A stretch of DNA of 13,468 bases from Candidatus Tariuqbacter arcticus (GCA_013202315.1 JABMRZ010000226.1:1-13468); one strand, 5' to 3'. Positions 1 to 7,727 are shown, counted from the stretch's first letter. Notes: generated by a model from the letters alone, not told the origin. Program-made: numbers and translations.

Positions 1-33
1 ATCAAACCCTATAATATTTAAATTGTTACGAAA

Positions 34-57
34 GAGCTTGATGAATCAAGCCCCTAC
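34..57 (-). repeat. Single REP-like hairpin with GTAG foot
   Basis: On the minus strand the sequence starts GTAGGG and continues into the perfect 7-bp stem GCTTGAT/ATCAAGC (36-42 with 45-51) around a 2-base loop. It lies about 35 bp downstream of the endonuclease III stop codon. The GTAGGGGC start is shared with the hairpin ending at 5532, while the stem sequence is different. A GTAG or GGAG foot next to a hairpin is the layout of REP elements mobilised by RAYT (TnpA-REP) transposases. The hairpin is followed by TCTTTCG, so it could also act as a weak transcription terminator. The assignment to REP is inferred from layout only. Confidence 0.5.
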
Positions 58-90
58 AAACCCAGCAAATATCTATTTCGGCAACAGTCC

Positions 91-801
91 CTATGAAAAA
101 TCACTATAAATGAAATATGGACATATCTCTGATAAAGGGCAATCTTCACATTTAGGATTGGATGGACGGCATATCCGCCGCCCAAGTATTAGCAGATTCA
201 GATGGAAGGCTTTGCATCTTCCGGGGGGAATAAGCGGCTGCATCAGCTGGTGAGTCTTTTCTGCAGCGGCTTTGAGTGGCGCTAATCCCAATCGCCGGCA
301 AATCCGATGAATATGAACATCGACCGGAAATATTTCCGCATCGAAAGCGAAACACATCACCACTGCCGCCGTTTTTATCCCCACCCCCTTGAGAGCGGTC
401 AGGATTTCAATCGCTTCATCTAAGCGAATATCCTTTAACCAATCCAAGCCATAGCCGCCCGATTTTTCCCGCGCCCAGACGAGTATTTCCTTTATACGCT
501 GACTTTTCTGATTCGCCAATCCGCCGGAACGGATAGCGTCGGCGATTTCAGATTCCAGCGCTTCAGCCGCTCGCTCCCAAGTTGGAAATCGGCGCTTCAA
601 TTCTGAAAACGCCAGATCACGATTATGGTCGGAAGTGGATTGGGAAAGGATGGTGATGATGAGCGTATCAAGCGGGTCGGATTGCTTCTTGATGGGAGGA
701 TCGCCGAAGCGATTTCTGAGCAGGCGGTCTGCTTCTGAGATGAAAGCCCTTCTTAAAGCTAATTCTTCCTCGCTGTAGTGGAGGGGATTATTTCTTGACA
801 A
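91..801 (-). CDS. nth: Endonuclease III family DNA glycosylase/AP lyase
   Basis: Base-excision-repair glycosylase of the HhH-GPD superfamily; family members remove oxidised pyrimidines and cleave the abasic strand. Counting 236 residues from the TTG at 801, the helix-hairpin-helix reads LKGVGIKTA with the expected catalytic lysine at about K143, and the catalytic aspartate lies in FPVDVHIHR (about D161). The C-terminus has the 4Fe-4S loop with spacing C-x6-C-x2-C-x5-C (about C211, C218, C221, C227). All key residues are therefore present. There is no ATG before the conserved core. The frame opens at TTG 822, overlapping the leuD stop as TTGA, but a GGAGGG lies 10 bases before a second TTG at 801, which I prefer. 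It is the last gene of the leuD cluster. A mismatch or uracil glycosylase of the same superfamily is a less likely alternative. Confidence 0.92.
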   Translation of the reverse strand: MSRNNPLHYSEEELALRRAFISEADRLLRNRFGDPPIKKQSDPLDTLIITILSQSTSDHNRDLAFSELKRRFPTWERAAEALESEIADAIRSGGLANQKSQRIKEILVWAREKSGGYGLDWLKDIRLDEAIEILTALKGVGIKTAAVVMCFAFDAEIFPVDVHIHRICRRLGLAPLKAAAEKTHQLMQPLIPPGRCKAFHLNLLILGRRICRPSNPKCEDCPLSEICPYFIYSDFS

Positions 802-811
802 CAGCCAGCAG

Positions 812-817
812 CCCTCC
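812..817 (-). promoter_or_regulatory. Ribosome binding site for the endonuclease III gene
   Basis: The minus strand reads GGAGGG here, directly after the leuD stop codon (821-819) and 10 bases before TTG 801. It lies downstream of the other candidate start (TTG 822), so it supports the shorter protein. The alternative is translational coupling through the TTGA overlap. Confidence 0.5.
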
Positions 818-818
818 G

Positions 819-1334
819 TCAATTAGCGAGGCTCTTGCCGTATGTAAAGAGGTCGCCTGCCTGATAAATATCCATCTGCACCTTGGAGAAGGTATTAGCT
901 TGAATGGTGATATTCTTTTCCGGGCAGCTTATAATGGATTTCTCCAGGTCGACTTCGATGGTATCGCCGTTGGCGATGCCGGATTTGGTGATATTATCTG
1001 TCACGATAATCGGCATTCCTGAATTGACCGCATTTCGGAAGTAGATAGCGCCGAATGATTCCCCCACAATCGCAGTCACCCCCAAAGCGCTGAAGCAGTC
1101 CACCGCCTGCTGGCGGGATGAACCGCAGCCGAAATTATGCCCCACGATTAATATATCGCCCGGCTGCGCCTTCCCCGGGAAATCTTCCCAGCCCGGCAGG
1201 TTGCCGAAAGTATGGGGCGCCATCTTCTCCTTCTCTGTGATTGCCAGGTGGCGGTTGTGGAAAATCATATCGGTATCCACATCGGGAACATCCACCACCC
1301 AAGCCCGCCCGCTGAATTTTGTTTGTTTGGTCAT
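819..1334 (-). CDS. leuD: 3-isopropylmalate dehydratase small subunit (LeuD-type)
   Basis: Small swivelling subunit of the two-subunit aconitase-family hydro-lyases. In leucine synthesis the LeuCD complex isomerises 2-isopropylmalate to 3-isopropylmalate in the cytoplasm. At 171 residues it has the length of the short, archaeal-type LeuD. The N-terminal DVDTD (residues 18-22) and the GCGSSRQQAVDCFSALG block (69-85), followed by ESFGAIYFRNAVNSG, are family signatures. The loop that sets substrate choice reads HLAI (29-32), where many isopropylmalate isomerases have YLxx, so homoaconitase, dimethylmaleate hydratase or another substrate cannot be excluded. No large subunit (leuC) is in the window. 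The ATG start has GAGG four bases upstream, overlapping the stop of the preceding gene, with a 6-base gap between genes. That arrangement indicates an operon. Confidence 0.88.
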   Translation of the reverse strand: MTKQTKFSGRAWVVDVPDVDTDMIFHNRHLAITEKEKMAPHTFGNLPGWEDFPGKAQPGDILIVGHNFGCGSSRQQAVDCFSALGVTAIVGESFGAIYFRNAVNSGMPIIVTDNITKSGIANGDTIEVDLEKSIISCPEKNITIQANTFSKVQMDIYQAGDLFTYGKSLAN

Positions 1335-1340
1335 AAATCC

Positions 1341-2177
1341 TCAATAAAAAGTAATTGGAAATTCAACAGTGATTTCTCCCTTATCTATCGATTTAAACTG
1401 TAAAGCGCTTATTTCCTTATGCATCTCATTATCAATTGCGCTTCCTGTCTGTGGATTACTCCATTCACTTTTAATTATTATCCTGTCAACAGCGCCATTT
1501 GCCAAAATAGTGTAATTGACATTTATCCGCCCGTTTAGCGTAGGGTCCTTCTTCTTGTATTTCTCAAAAATCTGAGAAAAACTTTTTAGCTTCGTCTTTA
1601 CTACAGTATTTATTTCTGATGGGCTTCTGTATTTAGCGTAGTATATATCTCTGCTTAGCTCCTGGCGCTTGGCTTTGAGTTCACTCAACTGGTCAGCCTT
1701 CGCTTCCGCTAACTGACGGCGAAGTTCCTCCACTTCCGCCTGAAGACGCTCGTTTTCACTTCGCAATTCCTTTATATCTTCAAGTTTCTGTTGGTTTTTC
1801 AGCAGGGCTTTGATCTTTTGATTTAAATCCTCGCTGTCGATGGTGATTTTATATGCCAAATGGACTATTATTGATTCTGCTTCCATACTCCATTGTTCGT
1901 CCGTTTGTTCTGTGAATATCACACCAGCGGTTACGGCGATGATTTCATCCCGCTCAAGATTAAATTCCCGCACGACTGTTTCGGTCTCAATATAAGTCCC
2001 AGCTTTCTCAAGCGCCATTCTTTTCGCTTCCAATGTAGCAAATTCGCGGATGTCATCCCGGCTTTCATGTTCTCCCATTACTCGCTTGACAGTAACCGAA
2101 AAAACTTTCTCCGATGGGAAAGCGATACTTGTCAAAAGGAAAAGGAATAACATCGGAAATAGAGTTCTTTTAAACAA
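1341..2177 (-). CDS. Exported protein: FlgT-N/LPP20-like domain, coiled coil, AgmX/PglI (TonB-C-like) end
   Basis: A 278-residue envelope protein of unknown function. It has a signal peptide (residues 1-22, KR followed by a hydrophobic run, ending AFPS). Residues about 24-115 contain 'LEAKRMALEKAGTYIETET', which resembles the N-terminal domain of flagellar FlgT and LPP20-type outer-membrane proteins. A charged heptad-rich coiled coil covers about 117-177. The C-terminal 85 residues (GRINVNYTILANGAV ... ITVEFPITFY) match the pattern of AgmX/PglI and TonB C-terminal domains, which bind partners in the periplasm. The TTG start is preferred to ATG 2153: it supplies the positively charged signal-peptide n-region and has GGAG nine bases upstream. 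It probably heads the cluster with leuD and endonuclease III. A periplasmic scaffold role is inference from the domain plan. Confidence 0.72.
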   Translation of the reverse strand: MFKRTLFPMLFLFLLTSIAFPSEKVFSVTVKRVMGEHESRDDIREFATLEAKRMALEKAGTYIETETVVREFNLERDEIIAVTAGVIFTEQTDEQWSMEAESIIVHLAYKITIDSEDLNQKIKALLKNQQKLEDIKELRSENERLQAEVEELRRQLAEAKADQLSELKAKRQELSRDIYYAKYRSPSEINTVVKTKLKSFSQIFEKYKKKDPTLNGRINVNYTILANGAVDRIIIKSEWSNPQTGSAIDNEMHKEISALQFKSIDKGEITVEFPITFY

Positions 2178-2186
2178 TGTCCCTTA

Positions 2187-2190
2187 CTCC
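2187..2190 (-). promoter_or_regulatory. Ribosome binding site supporting the TTG start at 2177
   Basis: GGAG on the minus strand lies nine bases before the TTG at 2177, with a further AAGGG between. The nearest in-frame ATG (2153) lies inside the hydrophobic signal segment and would lose the lysine-arginine pair. Confidence 0.4.
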
Positions 2191-2200
2191 AAAATAGTGG

Positions 2201-2206
2201 ATTATA
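2201..2206 (-). promoter_or_regulatory. Possible -10 box upstream of the TonB-C-like gene
   Basis: An exact TATAAT occurs on the minus strand in the 50-bp gap after the M14 peptidase gene, about 24 bases before the TTG start of the next gene. No good -35 hexamer is visible at 16-18 bases upstream, so this is only a candidate. No hairpin terminator is visible in the gap, so read-through from the peptidase gene is also possible. Confidence 0.25.
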
Positions 2207-2227
2207 AATAGAATATAGCGATAATTC

Positions 2228-5200
2228 TCACTTTATCAAAATTATCTTCCGAGTCTGAGACTTAATGCCCGAGCTCTCCAGCCTAACAAAATATATCCCC
2301 GAATTGAAACCGTCAGCATCCCACTCGACCCGATGTTCACCGGCAGCGGCTTCCGCATCGAATAACTTCACCACTTCCCGACCCAATGGATTGTAGATAG
2401 AAACTTTAACCGGCATCTGATAATTTAAATTGAAAGTTATAGTTACGCTGGAATTAAACGGATTCGGCGAGCAGTTCAGCGAAATCTCATAGCCTTCCGG
2501 CGTAAGAGCATCTCCAGAAGAACTAGCCACAGTTGTCGGCGTCAACAATATTTCGACCAGAGTCAGCGTATCCCCCACCACTATATTTTCCACCCGGGCG
2601 GTTTGGTATCCCCGGGCTCCGGCGAATACAGTATAAGTCCCCGGATTCAGCAGTCTGGTGAACCGCCCGTATTCCGGTTCATTGGTGCGGATATTGACCT
2701 GGTCGGAAATGCGCCCCTGGATTTCCACCCGCGCGTATATCGGTTCCATCGTCAGCGCGTCTTTAACATATCCGGTTATTCCGCTCCCCCCTACTCTTTC
2801 GAGCAAATATTTAGAGCCTCCATAATAGCGTTCGGTGCGTTCCGCCAGTTGACTTCCCGGCGGGATGAATATAGGATAAGGCATCAATTCAACGCAGAAG
2901 AATAGCCCGCCCTGGGCGCCGTAGAACCAATTGCGGCACTGCCCGGACATTGCATCATAAATCGAAGTGGAATATCCCCCCCCGCTGTCCTTGATGAACC
3001 GCGAAGCCAATTCATCCGCGAAAGTGTCATAGACATCCTGGTCGGGCGCGGGCTGACCGTTGTAATTCCAGGGGTATATAACCACCTCGCCATAGCTGTG
3101 AAAACTTATCCCTGTGACGAAATGCTGTTCCAGCGCCAAATCCCTGATGGCTTGAGCTTCGCTTTCGGAGAAGGGCGAACCGCCGCGATAGTAATAGCTC
3201 CTGGGGTCGCCGCTCCCGCCGAGGTTCCAGAACCAGTCATAGTTCCGGTTCAAATCGATTCCTTCGGTTACATCGGTCCACCAGGTCCCGCCCTGGAATT
3301 GGTAGTATATTCCGTTGTGGTTGGTATCGCGGGCGTTTTTGCGCCAGAATTCACTGATGCCTTCGATAACCGCATAATGCCCGTCGGGGTTCATCAGCGG
3401 GACGAAGAATATTTCATAATTGTCTATCCAGGAAGTGATTTCCGGGTCGATTCCATAATTTTCCAGCATATAGCCCATCATATAGAGCATAGTTTCGCCG
3501 CCCATCACTTCGCAGGCGTGATGGATGCCGATATACAGCACAGCGATTTCATCCTCTTCGATTTCGGCGTTGTCGGAAATTTTCATACACCAAATAGTGC
3601 GGGGGAATTGCTGAGCGCGCCCGATTGAATCGAGCCTGCATAAATCGGGGTAGGTGGAAGCCAAATCCTGCAGTTCCTCTGTGAATTCTTCGTAAGTATG
3701 ATATTCCGGGTCGATGTCGAGCAATCCGGTGGCGGACAGGGGTAGGATATTCGACACTTCAAAGCCCGCTCCTTCCAACAATACTAAATCCTGCTCATCG
3801 ATAATGATGTCCACGCATCCTTTCAGTTCACCCTGCAATATCACCGCGCCCATCGAGCGCAGTGTTTCCACCTCATCGGGGGATTCTATGTTCACACGCG
3901 CGACTTTAGGAACCGAATGTGCCGACTCGCCGCTCATATCAATCGGCGAACGGACTGCGAAAAAGCTGACATCGCTGTCATTATATTGATTGGTGTCCCC
4001 TTCAACATAGACGGACGCCGTTATGGAATCGATTCCCGTAATTGTCGGCGTCCATAAGCCGAAATCGACCCGCTCATTTTCATTGGGCGCTAAATCGACA
4101 TACATAGTATCTTGAAACACCCCTTCTGTCATTACCATAACATCGAACAACCAATCATTTCCCCAATTGCCGACCACCGCGGTTATGGGAATCGGTTCAC
4201 CCAAGGTTATGGCGGTCCGGTTGGGTGGTGAATTCACGATTAGCACTCCGGCGTCGATTTCGCTGCCAAGATACCGGTCACAGCCCATCATCGCCAAATA
4301 CGAACTGGTCCAAGAAGCGTCCGCATCCTGCGAACCGACAGCCGACGCCGGTATTCCGCCGTCGTTATCCATATCCTTATGCAGCAGCAGATTGGTCAGC
4401 CAGAGGTGATTATTGAAATAAGTTTCATCGCCGGTAACATCGTAGATTCCCCCTTGCGCATTGCAGTAAGCCACATTCCAGGCATTCGACCATCCGGCGG
4501 CGCTCGGTTCATAGACCTGCACCATCGGGCCGTAAGCCGCCAGCCATTCCTGCCCCAATGCCGGGTCGTAGCGGAAGATGGAATTGCATATACCCCAGAT
4601 GAAGGTCCCCGAAGACATCGCCCACGATTCCAGCGCCAGCCTGACGGAGGGGTTGGCTTCCACCCATTCCATTATTTGAGCGGCTCGCGATACAGCCGTG
4701 CGCATATATTGCTCGTTTTGGGTCGCTTCGCCGTATAGATACAGATTCCCGCAGCACCAGCCGGTTACCATCACATTCAGGCTGGTGGTGAATGGAAGTT
4801 CGGTCTGCAGGATGTAATCTGCGCAGTTTTCGGCGTATTCCCAATGCGCGGAATCGTTGAAAACAGTCCGGTATTTCAATTCCGCCGCCAGCCCCCAGGC
4901 GCAGTTGTGCGATGAATAATATCCCGCCCCTTCCATCCAGGCGGGGAAGTTGTAAGCGTAGATCCAGGCGTCGGCGATTTCATCGTTATACTGATCATCG
5001 CCGGTGAGTTCATAATAGCGCGACCAGACCAAAATCGCTTCCAGGGTGTTGTCGGTTTCGATGACATAATACATACCGCCGGGTTCTTCTTCCCGTTCAC
5101 CGCCGAAGTTGATTCCGATTACTTCGCATTGAAGTATCTGTTCAAAGCCGGAAATTTGGGCGAATTCGAACATATGATTATAGACCGCATCGATTTGCGG

Positions 5201-5317
5201 AACTTGATACATCGTTTCGCCGTAATGAGTGGTGATTTGACTCGGCGGAATGTAAGGAGTGGAATATGAAATAGCGGCAAAGGCGGCGATAATCAGGACA
5301 ACAGAAGAATATTTCAT
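2228..5317 (-). CDS. Secreted M14 zinc carboxypeptidase with N-terminal toroid-like region and C-terminal sorting domain
   Basis: Large secreted protein, 1029 residues from ATG 5317. In order: signal peptide (1-20); a Trp/Tyr/Gly-rich helical region (about 50-345) resembling alpha/alpha-toroid sugar-active folds; a CARDB-like beta domain (about 352-455); a propeptide-like segment (470-533); the M14 domain (about 538-840); a CarboxypepD_reg beta sandwich (about 847-925); and a type-A sorting-like domain from about 940 containing SPNPFNSS and ending in KIILIK. M14 residues are complete: zinc ligands H600, E603 (HACE) and H740 (SFHSY), R659 (WRK), N690-R691 (DLNRN), Y787 and general base E810 (FCVEL). 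The usual Arg of HxRE is Cys. ATG 5317 has AGGA eight bases upstream and gives MKYSS; ATG 5326 adds three residues. The protein probably trims peptides outside the cell and is anchored or released by a type IX-like pathway. Confidence 0.9.
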   Translation of the reverse strand: MKYSSVVLIIAAFAAISYSTPYIPPSQITTHYGETMYQVPQIDAVYNHMFEFAQISGFEQILQCEVIGINFGGEREEEPGGMYYVIETDNTLEAILVWSRYYELTGDDQYNDEIADAWIYAYNFPAWMEGAGYYSSHNCAWGLAAELKYRTVFNDSAHWEYAENCADYILQTELPFTTSLNVMVTGWCCGNLYLYGEATQNEQYMRTAVSRAAQIMEWVEANPSVRLALESWAMSSGTFIWGICNSIFRYDPALGQEWLAAYGPMVQVYEPSAAGWSNAWNVAYCNAQGGIYDVTGDETYFNNHLWLTNLLLHKDMDNDGGIPASAVGSQDADASWTSSYLAMMGCDRYLGSEIDAGVLIVNSPPNRTAITLGEPIPITAVVGNWGNDWLFDVMVMTEGVFQDTMYVDLAPNENERVDFGLWTPTITGIDSITASVYVEGDTNQYNDSDVSFFAVRSPIDMSGESAHSVPKVARVNIESPDEVETLRSMGAVILQGELKGCVDIIIDEQDLVLLEGAGFEVSNILPLSATGLLDIDPEYHTYEEFTEELQDLASTYPDLCRLDSIGRAQQFPRTIWCMKISDNAEIEEDEIAVLYIGIHHACEVMGGETMLYMMGYMLENYGIDPEITSWIDNYEIFFVPLMNPDGHYAVIEGISEFWRKNARDTNHNGIYYQFQGGTWWTDVTEGIDLNRNYDWFWNLGGSGDPRSYYYRGGSPFSESEAQAIRDLALEQHFVTGISFHSYGEVVIYPWNYNGQPAPDQDVYDTFADELASRFIKDSGGGYSTSIYDAMSGQCRNWFYGAQGGLFFCVELMPYPIFIPPGSQLAERTERYYGGSKYLLERVGGSGITGYVKDALTMEPIYARVEIQGRISDQVNIRTNEPEYGRFTRLLNPGTYTVFAGARGYQTARVENIVVGDTLTLVEILLTPTTVASSSGDALTPEGYEISLNCSPNPFNSSVTITFNLNYQMPVKVSIYNPLGREVVKLFDAEAAAGEHRVEWDADGFNSGIYFVRLESSGIKSQTRKIILIK

Positions 5318-5462
5318 AGCGACCATCCTAACCCAGACAAGCTGGAAGTTAAAAGTTAAGAAAAAGAATAGATATTTAAACCTTAATATCGTTTCTCAAC
5401 TCTCTATAAGACAGGATGTTAAACTCAAGCGGGCTGTGCAGATATCTTTGCTTGTCAGGGTT

Positions 5463-5532
5463 GGAGGGGCGAGGTCTCCTCGCCCTCCACGCTGCACCGG
5501 TGAGAATTTGAACGTGGAAACCACGCCCCTAC
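5463..5532. repeat. BIME-like inverted pair of REP-like hairpins
   Basis: A 70-bp unit in the 221-bp gap between the FG-GAP gene and the M14 gene. The plus strand starts GGAGGGGCGAGGTCTCCTCG (5463-5482). The minus strand from 5532 starts GTAGGGGCGTGGTTTCCACG. These 20-base ends match at 16 positions. Two of the four differences (positions 10 and 18) are compensatory, so each end folds into its own stem (CGAGG/CCTCG and CGTGG/CCACG). The first hairpin extends with GGAGGG/CCCTCC around one bulged base. The middle holds the palindrome CACCGGTG (5495-5502). The unit lies 15 bp downstream of the FG-GAP stop codon and could affect the 3' end or stability of that transcript. Nothing else is evident in this gap. 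Confidence 0.65.
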
Positions 5533-5547
5533 GATTTTCAGCATTCC

Positions 5548-7548
5548 TCATTCCCCTTCCACCACCAGCCGATAATACCTCTTCCCCTCCTCCAATGCCC
5601 CATAATCCGTCCAACTGGTATCCGGCGGGAAGACTGTGACTTGCGGCGTCCCGGAAGGGGTGAAATAGGGGATATTCTGATAGAAGATGCGGTATTCCAC
5701 TGCATTGGCGACATCGCTCCAGGTCAATATCACATCGCTGCCCTGAATGGAAATGGTAAGCTGAGCTTGATAAGGATTTTCCAGGTTGCGGTAGAATAAT
5801 AATGCCCCGCCCTGCTCTCCGCAAAAAATATCTAAATCACCATCATTGTCTATATCCGAAAAACATGGTCGCATCATCCCATTTACCGTTGGAGGATATT
5901 CTGCTATCGTATCAGTTGGTACAAATACCGGATTATATTGATCGCCAATATTCTCCCAATACTCCAGAAGATTATGTTCATAAACGCCTGGATTCCATTT
6001 ATAACGGCCAATCAAAAGGTCAAAATCACCATCATGATCTAAATCGGCAAAACGGGGATTGGTTTCGCCAGGACAATAGGTCTGATTCAGATAATTATCG
6101 CTAACAAGATAAAAACGAGGGTTAGTGGAATCACCGATATTCTCCCAATACTTGATAATGTTTTGATAATATCCGTAAAATAAATCTAAATCATTGTCAC
6201 CATCAATATCTACTAATTCTACACCGTCAACAATATAATCCCAACTTGATTCAATCGTTTCCCATAATTCAAATATTGGTGAAGATGATGAACCGATATT
6301 ACGGTAACTTCTTACATAACTCCAAAAGCTGCCTTGCGATACAACCAAGTCCATATCACCATCGCTGTCTAAATCACCTAATGTCAATTCAGGACCATAA
6401 GGAAAAGTAAGATTGAAATATGAAGTATCCGCAAAATAGAACTCGGGTCCCGTCGAAGTTCCTGAATTCTCTAACATTACTATCTGACCTCCTGCGATTC
6501 CAACCAATATTTCCGATAGACCATCATCATCGATGTCCACCGCGGAAGGACTGGTGACTGAACTCATATCCATGAAAAGATATTGGCTGGTTATGAAGGA
6601 AAACTGGGGATTGGTAGGTGTGCCGATATTCTCATAGAAGGTTATATCTCCCTCGATGGAGTTGCCATATCCCGCACTTTCATTCGCCACGAAAAGATCG
6701 AAATCACCATCTGCATCGATGTCGCAAAAACGGGGAACTGACATGTTCCCAACATCGATGTTGAAGTAATTATTCGTCACATACTGAAAATCATAGTTGA
6801 CGCTGTCCCCAATGTTTTCATAAAACCACACCGTTCCTGCATCGCAACCGATGAATAAGTCGTAATCACCATCGGCATCTATATCGCAGAAATCAGGGGA
6901 AGCGTTTTGACCTACATTAATTTCGCAAAAGAATTCAGTGATTAGCTGCATATTAGGATTGTAAGGATCTCCATCATTTCTGTAAAAACAAATTATACCA
7001 TCCATATTGTACTGTCCCACTCCTAAAAACAAATCAAAATCCTCGTCATTATCAATATCTATTAAATCTATTATAGGTTTTTGATATATATCAATCCCCT
7101 GAAACATCGTATCCTCAAGCACAAAATTTATCTCACCAATATTACCTTGGTTTGTATAAAGAGCAATTCCTCCATATCCCAAACACAATAATATATCATC
7201 CTTGTCATCATTATCCATATCACAAAATGCAGGAGCATAGGGCACTCCAGTTTCTGGAGGAATGATGACTTGCTCTTCAATTCGAATATATCCCGGCTCA
7301 TTAAAATCACCAATGTTCTCACAAAAGAAATAATTACCTGATGCAGTAACTACCATCATATCCTGATCATTATCGTTATCAATATCCGCAAAGTCGTGAT
7401 GATAGCGACATGTTGCGCTCATGAAACCCATAAACGGCTCCACTCCATAAAAGATAACCGGAAAGGGATACTGCTCCTGCTGGAATTGGAGTTCCTGCCC
7501 GAAAAGCGGACAAGCTAAACTTACAAGTATGAATAATATTAGTATCAT
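5548..7548 (-). CDS. Secreted FG-GAP/VCBS repeat protein
   Basis: Secreted or surface protein of unknown target, 666 residues from ATG 7548. After a signal peptide (MILILFILVSLACPLFGQ) it has ten copies of the DxDxDGDxD calcium-loop motif, starting near residues 55, 110, 164, 222, 276, 338, 392, 447, 502 and 565. The period is 54-63 residues, and most repeats carry a YENIGD-type turn. This is the layout of FG-GAP beta-propellers as in integrin alpha chains, so one or more calcium-stabilised propellers are expected. The last 75 residues look like a fibronectin-III-type domain (VILTWSDVANAVEYRIFY). No sorting tail is visible. The frame opens at TTG 7611, but the ATG at 7548 gives a more normal signal peptide; neither has a strong ribosome site. 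Most of the gene is visibly AT-richer than its neighbours. Adhesion or polymer binding is inference. Confidence 0.85.
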   Translation of the reverse strand: MILILFILVSLACPLFGQELQFQQEQYPFPVIFYGVEPFMGFMSATCRYHHDFADIDNDNDQDMMVVTASGNYFFCENIGDFNEPGYIRIEEQVIIPPETGVPYAPAFCDMDNDDKDDILLCLGYGGIALYTNQGNIGEINFVLEDTMFQGIDIYQKPIIDLIDIDNDEDFDLFLGVGQYNMDGIICFYRNDGDPYNPNMQLITEFFCEINVGQNASPDFCDIDADGDYDLFIGCDAGTVWFYENIGDSVNYDFQYVTNNYFNIDVGNMSVPRFCDIDADGDFDLFVANESAGYGNSIEGDITFYENIGTPTNPQFSFITSQYLFMDMSSVTSPSAVDIDDDGLSEILVGIAGGQIVMLENSGTSTGPEFYFADTSYFNLTFPYGPELTLGDLDSDGDMDLVVSQGSFWSYVRSYRNIGSSSSPIFELWETIESSWDYIVDGVELVDIDGDNDLDLFYGYYQNIIKYWENIGDSTNPRFYLVSDNYLNQTYCPGETNPRFADLDHDGDFDLLIGRYKWNPGVYEHNLLEYWENIGDQYNPVFVPTDTIAEYPPTVNGMMRPCFSDIDNDGDLDIFCGEQGGALLFYRNLENPYQAQLTISIQGSDVILTWSDVANAVEYRIFYQNIPYFTPSGTPQVTVFPPDTSWTDYGALEEGKRYYRLVVEGE

Positions 7549-7727
7549 ATCAATAAATTTAAAAATCCCAATGACAATTGCAAATAAAGATGGGGCATCC
7601 CGAAAATTCAAGATACCCTATTAGTGTACTATTTTAACAGCATCATCTTTTTTACTTTCTGATAATGTGTTCCTTAAGACAATCCCTTAATGTCAATTCC
7701 ATATAAATCTCCATAATCCTTCAATTT

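Noticed and set aside
2178..2227. Possible terminator between the M14 gene and the TonB-C-like gene.
   Set aside because: The sequence has no stable stem and no T tract after one.
3098..3628. A 176-codon plus-strand frame opposite the M14 gene.
   Set aside because: It is antisense to the catalytic domain, has no recognisable family features, and is the usual shadow of a GC-balanced coding strand.
5396..5824. A 142-codon minus-strand frame overlapping the end of the FG-GAP gene and the BIME-like element.
   Set aside because: It overlaps a well-supported gene in another frame and reads through the repeat element; its composition is not protein-like.
7652..7714. A 20-codon minus-strand reading frame (starts MEIYMELTLR) with AAGGA just before its ATG, between the pepF terminator and the FG-GAP gene.
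   Set aside because: Too short to distinguish from chance in AT-rich DNA, with no attenuator-like structure behind it. It could be a leader peptide, but nothing supports that beyond the start signals.
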